DNA of 64,000 nucleotides from Natronolimnohabitans sp. A-GB9. GTDB taxonomy: Archaea > Halobacteriota > Halobacteria > Halobacteriales > Natrialbaceae. The notes below the pieces were generated by a model that was not told the origin of the DNA, did no database searches, and worked only from the letters and a program-made list of their open reading frames with translations. This document shows, piece by piece, positions 60,187-64,000 of the stretch; the first letter of the stretch is position 1, and every line of letters begins with the position of its first letter. Both the position numbers and the translations under genes were made by a program. The stretch spans positions 430,195 to 494,194 of the forward strand of contig NZ_JAVDDV010000001.1 in NCBI RefSeq assembly GCF_030848565.1. The letters run 5' to 3'.

Positions 60187-61932
60187 CTATCGCCTCTGAT
60201 AGACGTACGCGCCAGTTCCTGCAGCAGTGAGGAGGGCTACTGCGATCATACCGACCGGAAGTCCGCCCCCTCCTTCGACGACGTCGATCGCGATCCGTGT
60301 CGTATCGGATAGTTTACTCGTCCCGGATTCGTCGTCGTACCGGAAGTCGAACGAAATTGGGTAGGTTTTCTCGGTCGCATCGTCGGCTGCTTCCAGCTCG
60401 AACGTCATCGTCACCGATTCGCCGGGCTCGAGTTCTGAGACGAACGCCTCGTCGTCGTCACTGTCGAGCGGATCGCTCGTGAACATATTCGCTTCGACGT
60501 CGGTCACCGTCTCGTCGAGGTTGTTCGTCACCTCGACCTCGATGTGCTTTTCCGATCCGGCGGCAATCTCCCGGTCGAGGACGTCGACGATAAATTCGTC
60601 GCGCTGTTCGTTTACCGCGGTGACGACCTCGAGGTCCTCGTACAGTCGCTGTTCGAAATCCGCGTTCCGGTACTGAACGGCGAGATCGATCGTTCTGTCG
60701 ATCGCTTCCGCTTCGCTGCTTACGTCAAGCGGGAGCGCAAACGACTTGGACTCGCCGGGCCCAAGCGAGCCGACCGTAATTTGTTGTTCAATTGGGATGA
60801 CCGTTCGGGACTCCTCGGCGAACACCACGTTGACGTTTTCCGCCTTCGACGGCCCGTTGTTGGTGATAACGCCGCGGAGATCGCCGTCTTCGCCGACGTA
60901 GAGATCGGATTCGACGGTATCGATGCTGAACTGCTGTTCCGGTTGCGGGATTACGCCGACCGAGGGCGTTTCGTCCGCTCGCTGGAGTCCGTCTTCGGTC
61001 TTGAACGCGACGGTCGCATCGAGCATGTACTGTCGCTCCGAGGTGTCCGGCATCACTGACACGTCATAGACGACCGTTGCCGTCTCGTTGGGGGCCAGCT
61101 CATCGATCATCGCCGTGTCCTGGTCCGTCGCTTGCTCCCCGCTGCCAAAGACCAGCCCACTGCTCATCGTCTCGAGTGCGACGTTTACGTCAGTCGCGTT
61201 CTCGGCACCGACGTTTTTGACCTCGGCTGTTAGCGTCCCCGTATCGCCGATCTGTGCGTCAGTCGTTACGTCGACGATCTCGAACTGCGCGTCGTCGTCG
61301 ACGACGAGATCGACTTCGATCGTTTCCGACTCGGACCGTTCGTAGATCGAATCCCCTGCTCGGAACGTATGCGTATAGGAGACGTCGACGTCGATCGTAT
61401 ACGTTCCCGACTCGAGGTTTTCGGGCACGTCGACCGCGATCGGTGCCTCGTTCGGCTGGGTCTCCGCTACCGCACCGACCGACATCTTCCCGCTTTTTAC
61501 CGTAAGCGGCGTGTCGTCGGCGTCGGCCTCGATCTCGACGTTGCGAGCGGTCGTAACGAGTTCCCGTGCTTCGGCAGGTCCGCTTTCTAACTCGCCGTCG
61601 TTGGTTACCTGGATGGTAACCTCGTTGGTCTCACCCGGCTGGACAATCGGGTTCGGAACCCGAAGGTTCAGATCGGGCTCGCCCATCACGATCCCCGAAT
61701 CCTCCATCTGCTGTTGCATCTGATCGAGTTGGAACTGTTGTTGTGCCAGTTCCTGTTCGATTTCTTCTATCGCGTCAGGGTCCATTCCTTCCAGTTCTTC
61801 TTGTCCTTCCAACTCTTCGCCGGAATCGGGTTGGTCGTCATCTGCGTAGGCAGTCCCGATTCCGCCAACGAAGAGTGCCGACGTGACCAGAAGCAACGCC
61901 ATTCCGGCCGAGAGAGCGGACTGAACGTTCAT
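60187..61932 (-). CDS. Exported CARDB/NEW3-domain protein with C-terminal TM
   Basis: 581 aa. A signal peptide is visible at 1-30 (ALSAGMALLLVTSALFVGGIGTAYADDD). A Gln-rich region follows (EQELAQQQFQLDQMQQQMED), then several Ig-like CARDB/NEW3 repeats (VTIQVTNDGELESGPAEA; LTAEVKNVGAENATDVNVAL; LRGVITNNGPSKAENVNVVF; IEVEVTNNLDETVTDVEA). A C-terminal membrane anchor LPVGMIAVALLTAAGTGAYVYQRR ends it. COG1361-type. It is the first gene of the exporter operon and may work as its extracellular partner. Confidence 0.88.
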   Translation of the reverse strand: MNVQSALSAGMALLLVTSALFVGGIGTAYADDDQPDSGEELEGQEELEGMDPDAIEEIEQELAQQQFQLDQMQQQMEDSGIVMGEPDLNLRVPNPIVQPGETNEVTIQVTNDGELESGPAEARELVTTARNVEIEADADDTPLTVKSGKMSVGAVAETQPNEAPIAVDVPENLESGTYTIDVDVSYTHTFRAGDSIYERSESETIEVDLVVDDDAQFEIVDVTTDAQIGDTGTLTAEVKNVGAENATDVNVALETMSSGLVFGSGEQATDQDTAMIDELAPNETATVVYDVSVMPDTSERQYMLDATVAFKTEDGLQRADETPSVGVIPQPEQQFSIDTVESDLYVGEDGDLRGVITNNGPSKAENVNVVFAEESRTVIPIEQQITVGSLGPGESKSFALPLDVSSEAEAIDRTIDLAVQYRNADFEQRLYEDLEVVTAVNEQRDEFIVDVLDREIAAGSEKHIEVEVTNNLDETVTDVEANMFTSDPLDSDDDEAFVSELEPGESVTMTFELEAADDATEKTYPISFDFRYDDESGTSKLSDTTRIAIDVVEGGGGLPVGMIAVALLTAAGTGAYVYQRR

Positions 61933-62066
61933 CTGTCACCCCGTCCTCGAGCCAGCTTCGTCACAGAAAACGAGCAGTTACGCCGTCGAAAGGCAGGGCT
62001 ACTCCTTCGCTCGACAGTAAAAATAGGATTACTACCGTCGGTTCCGTCGTCCATAGAGTTAACTGG

Positions 62067-62095
62067 GAATAGAAAAATGAAAAAGCTTTCTATTC
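62067..62095. promoter_or_regulatory. Candidate TetR operator in the exporter/regulator gap
   Basis: GAATAGAAA (62067-62075) and TTTCTATTC (62087-62095) are perfect 9-bp inverted arms with an 11-bp spacer. The site lies between the divergent exporter operon and TetR gene, as TetR operators usually do. No other palindrome of that quality is in the gap. Confidence 0.55.
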
Positions 62096-62120
62096 ATGGG
62101 ATTTTACAGAGGGTAAGACA

Positions 62121-62321
62121 ATGGCAATCGACCGTCGAATCGGTGTCAGTAACGGTGTGAAAGCCGGTGTTGGTAAGACCATACTGGGGGACGAAATCGA
62201 CGATTACGTCGGACGCGATCCGTGCTATCGCTTCGAAACCGGCGGCGCCTCACCCGATCACAGCGAAGTAGTACGAACGTCGAGCGTGAGACCGAGACAC
62301 GTCGAGTGGAGCGAAAAATGA
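62121..62321 (+). CDS. Possible 66-aa protein overlapping the TetR start
   Basis: ATG at 62121 opens a 66-codon frame (MAIDRRIGVSNGVKAGVGKT...) whose stop TGA overlaps the ATG of the TetR gene (ATGA). The overlap suggests coupled translation of a small protein with the regulator. No recognisable domain; composition is mixed and only mildly acidic. An untranslated leader is equally possible. Confidence 0.35.
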   Translation: MAIDRRIGVSNGVKAGVGKTILGDEIDDYVGRDPCYRFETGGASPDHSEVVRTSSVRPRHVEWSEK

Positions 62322-62923
62322 AGGGATTCAGTGACGAAGAACGGCAACGAATCCGGGCGGAGTTGATCGACTCGGGGCAGGCGTTGTTCACTCAATACGG
62401 TCTGGAACGGACCCGAATCAAGGATATCACTGCAGAGGTCGATATCGGGACGAGCACGTTCTATCGGTTCTTCGATTCGAAGGAAGATCTCTATGTAGAA
62501 GTGTTACTCAGAGAGACCGACCGACTCAACGCCGAACTCGAGGCCAAAGTCGAGACGACCGACGATCCACGCGAGCAGGTTCGACGGACCCTCCACCTGA
62601 TCTTCGAAGAGGTCGAGTCGAACCCGATCATTCACAATCTCATTATCGGTGGAGAACTTCGAACGCTTCACAAGGAACTTTCACCGGCGAAATGCGAGAC
62701 GCTTTCGTACCAATTCGACGATCGAGTGTTCTCACCTGCACAAGAGTGGACAGACCTCGACTCGTTTAGGTACGACGACGAAGAGGTTGTAAACTATATT
62801 ATTCGTATGCTCGTGTTCACGTCTCGAGCCCAGAACATCGTCTCTCACAGAGACGCGATGTCTTACGAGGAGATCCGCGGCGAGATGATCGACGTCGTCG
62901 TCAGCGGGTTTTTCGAGGAGTGA
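62318..62923 (+). CDS. TetR/AcrR family transcriptional regulator
   Basis: 201 aa from the ATG at 62318 (MKGFSDEERQRIRAELIDSG). TetR HTH: ALFTQYGLERTRIKDITAEVDIGTSTFYRFFDSKEDLYVEVL. The remaining residues are an all-alpha ligand domain. Divergent from the CARDB-RND exporter operon, so a repressor of that exporter is the natural reading. Its stop TGA is the first triplet of a composite family A/B repeat. Ligand unknown. Confidence 0.9.
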   Translation: MKGFSDEERQRIRAELIDSGQALFTQYGLERTRIKDITAEVDIGTSTFYRFFDSKEDLYVEVLLRETDRLNAELEAKVETTDDPREQVRRTLHLIFEEVESNPIIHNLIIGGELRTLHKELSPAKCETLSYQFDDRVFSPAQEWTDLDSFRYDDEEVVNYIIRMLVFTSRAQNIVSHRDAMSYEEIRGEMIDVVVSGFFEE

Positions 62924-63028
62924 TACGGCCTGCTGTCCGGCAGTATCGGACGGACTGCTGTAACTAGTTACCGCCGATCGCCGACCCCGTCCTGGCGATC
63001 GGCGGTCAGTGACGACAGGGGACCGTAT
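62921..63028 (+). repeat. Composite family A/B repeat, copy 5
   Basis: TGATACGGCCTGCTGTCCGG, CAGTATCGGACGGACTGCTG, then core TAACTAGTTA and the perfect 12-bp arms CCGCCGATCGCC (62971-62982)/GGCGATCGGCGG (62994-63005), and right end GACGACAGGGGACCGTAT. A family B fragment (CTGTCCGGCAGTAT) sits inside the left end, as if one element entered the other. The TGA is the TetR stop. Confidence 0.7.
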
Positions 63029-63056
63029 CACACACCGCTCGTTTTCTGCTCCCGAC

Positions 63057-63067
63057 ACGGTTTTATC
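63057..63067 (+). promoter_or_regulatory. TATA box of the UPF0146 gene
   Basis: ACGGTTTTATC lies about 25-33 bp before the ATG at 63090, implying a leaderless transcript and fixing that start. Confidence 0.5.
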
Positions 63068-63089
63068 GACGCATCCGCCGACGGAAGAC

Positions 63090-63614
63090 ATGGGACGAAC
63101 CGTCTCTCCGACCGCTGACCTCGCCCGATACGCCGCCGAACGCGCCGCCCCGGCCGAGCCGACCGTCGTCGTCGCCGGCTGTGGCCGTGCCGATACCGTC
63201 GCCGCGTTGCTCGAGCACGGCATCGACGCGTACGGGTTCGACATCGAAGTCGAAGCGTTAGACGCCGCCGCGGTTCCACGCGACCGTCTGCTCGAGTGTG
63301 ACCTTCGAGAGCCGGATCTCGTCGAGACCCTCCGCACGCAGTTCGCGATCGATCACGTCGATGTCTGCTATACGGAACAGGTGTTGTCGCTGCTCTCGCC
63401 GGACGACGCCGAGCGCGTCATCGAACGGCTGCGAGCTGCCGACGCGATCGGCCAGTGTGTCCACCGGATCGCGGCCGTTCCACCCGTCGGCGCACAGACG
63501 GGCGAGTTCGAGGCGACCGTCCGCTCCGTTGGGGAGTGGCAAGCCGCGTGTGATCCCGACGGCGAGGACGTGTGGCTCTCGACGGGTGATCAGTTGCCGA
63601 CGGCGTCAGCGTAG
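63090..63614 (+). CDS. UPF0146 family protein (methyltransferase-like fold)
   Basis: 174 aa from the ATG at 63090 (MGRTVSPTADLARYAAERAA). A Rossmann-like core appears: TVVVAGCGRADTVAALLEHGIDAYGFDIEVEALDAA, DHVDVCYTEQVLSLLSPDD, then RLRAADAIGQCVHRI. UPF0146 proteins look like shortened class I methyltransferases without proven activity. It converges on the glmU-like gene. Confidence 0.83.
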   Translation: MGRTVSPTADLARYAAERAAPAEPTVVVAGCGRADTVAALLEHGIDAYGFDIEVEALDAAAVPRDRLLECDLREPDLVETLRTQFAIDHVDVCYTEQVLSLLSPDDAERVIERLRAADAIGQCVHRIAAVPPVGAQTGEFEATVRSVGEWQAACDPDGEDVWLSTGDQLPTASA

Positions 63615-63633
63615 TCGATAGCGGAGACTCCGG

Positions 63634-64000
63634 TTACCGATCCCGATCGACGGTCTCGCCGGGCAGCGTCGTCGCGCCGGTGCTGAGCTTCAGCCCAGGG
63701 GTTAGACTCGAGTTGATCCCGGTCTTGACGTCGTCGCCTGCGACGATACCGAACTTCCGTCGCCCAGTCGAGACGCGCTCGCCCTTGACGGTGAACTCGA
63801 TGTCCGCGTCGTCGTGACGGAGGTTCGCGACGTTCGTGCCGGCACCGAGGTTGACGTCACGGCCGAGGATACTGTCGCCGACGTAAGAGAGGTGACTCAC
63901 CGACGCGCCCCGGGAGAGCACGCTGTTTTTGACCTCGGCGGCGTGACCGACTTTCGCGTCCGGACCGACGACCGTCGCCCCGCGGACGTAGGCGTTGGGG
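63634..64000 (-). CDS. glmU: Nucleotidyltransferase with left-handed beta-helix, GlmU-like (partial)
   Basis: The C-terminal part of a gene that runs off the right edge. The visible 121 residues or so show hexapeptide repeats (YVRGATVVGPDAKVGHAAEV, LSRGASVSHLSYVGDSILGR) and VNLGAGTNVANLRHDD, matching the acetyltransferase helix of bifunctional GlmU-type UDP-GlcNAc pyrophosphorylases. The start and nucleotidyltransferase domain lie outside. glmM at the left end belongs to the same pathway. Confidence 0.8.
   Translation of the reverse strand, partial: PNAYVRGATVVGPDAKVGHAAEVKNSVLSRGASVSHLSYVGDSILGRDVNLGAGTNVANLRHDDADIEFTVKGERVSTGRRKFGIVAGDDVKTGINSSLTPGLKLSTGATTLPGETVDRDR

Noticed and set aside
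9224..63028. Family A/B repeats as a CRISPR array
   Set aside because: Copies are scattered one by one between genes, each with its own hairpin; there is no regular spacer array or cas gene.

Overview
The window is a high-GC piece of a haloarchaeal chromosome. The proteins are strongly acidic, leaderless TATA promoters sit about 25-30 bp before start codons, and the gene set is archaeal (TFS, TFB, archaeal GlmM, deoxyhypusine synthase, GGGP synthase, archaeosortase A, HTH_10 and HalOD1 regulators). Content and style fit the Natrialbales (Natrinema/Haloterrigena-like); the genus is an inference. Coding density is high and most genes are ordinary housekeeping or metabolic genes.

Layout: 0-9 kb holds glmM, the transcript-cleavage factor TFS, a coiled-coil protein-smc-scpA operon and a MATE exporter. 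9-14 kb holds a phosphoribosyltransferase, a HalOD1 protein, thiC, a PhzF protein and an HTH_10 regulator. 14-18 kb holds a two-gene operon that looks like 3-hydroxybutyrate use (dehydrogenase plus acyl-CoA synthetase), divergent from that regulator, then deoxyhypusine synthase. 18-26.2 kb is a lactate locus: a LutB/LutA-like fusion and LutC on the minus strand, divergent from lactate permease and a giant FAD/FeS D-lactate dehydrogenase. 26-31.7 kb holds a copper amine oxidase, gatB, a thioesterase, an AHL-lactonase-like enzyme and a tiny membrane protein.

31.8-35.8 kb is the odd region: AT-richer, with a lone TnpB element, a relic of a second element end, a decayed ORF, and three accessory copies of core information-processing factors. 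These are a TFB that has lost all four zinc-ribbon cysteines, a SUI1/aIF1 paralog whose C-terminus is rewritten by the TnpB element end, and an unlisted 47-aa Rpo12 (RNA polymerase subunit P) paralog. This cluster is the best candidate for something undescribed.

35.8-64 kb returns to core genes: an FAD oxidoreductase, CspA, archaeosortase A with a phosphoesterase, several small regulators, a GT2 enzyme, methyltransferases, GGGP synthase, a TRAM protein, a radical SAM protein, Hsp20, a DadA-like oxidase, a NUDIX enzyme, a GpgS-like glycosyltransferase, two DUF457 membrane proteins, an RND exporter with a CARDB-like partner and a divergent TetR regulator, and the 3' part of a glmU-like gene.

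Two families of short nested-palindrome intergenic repeats run through the whole window. Family A starts TGATACGGACTGCTGT; family B starts TCATACTGTCGGACAGCA. Remarkably often the stop codon of the neighbouring gene is the TGA or TAA at the edge of one of these repeats.
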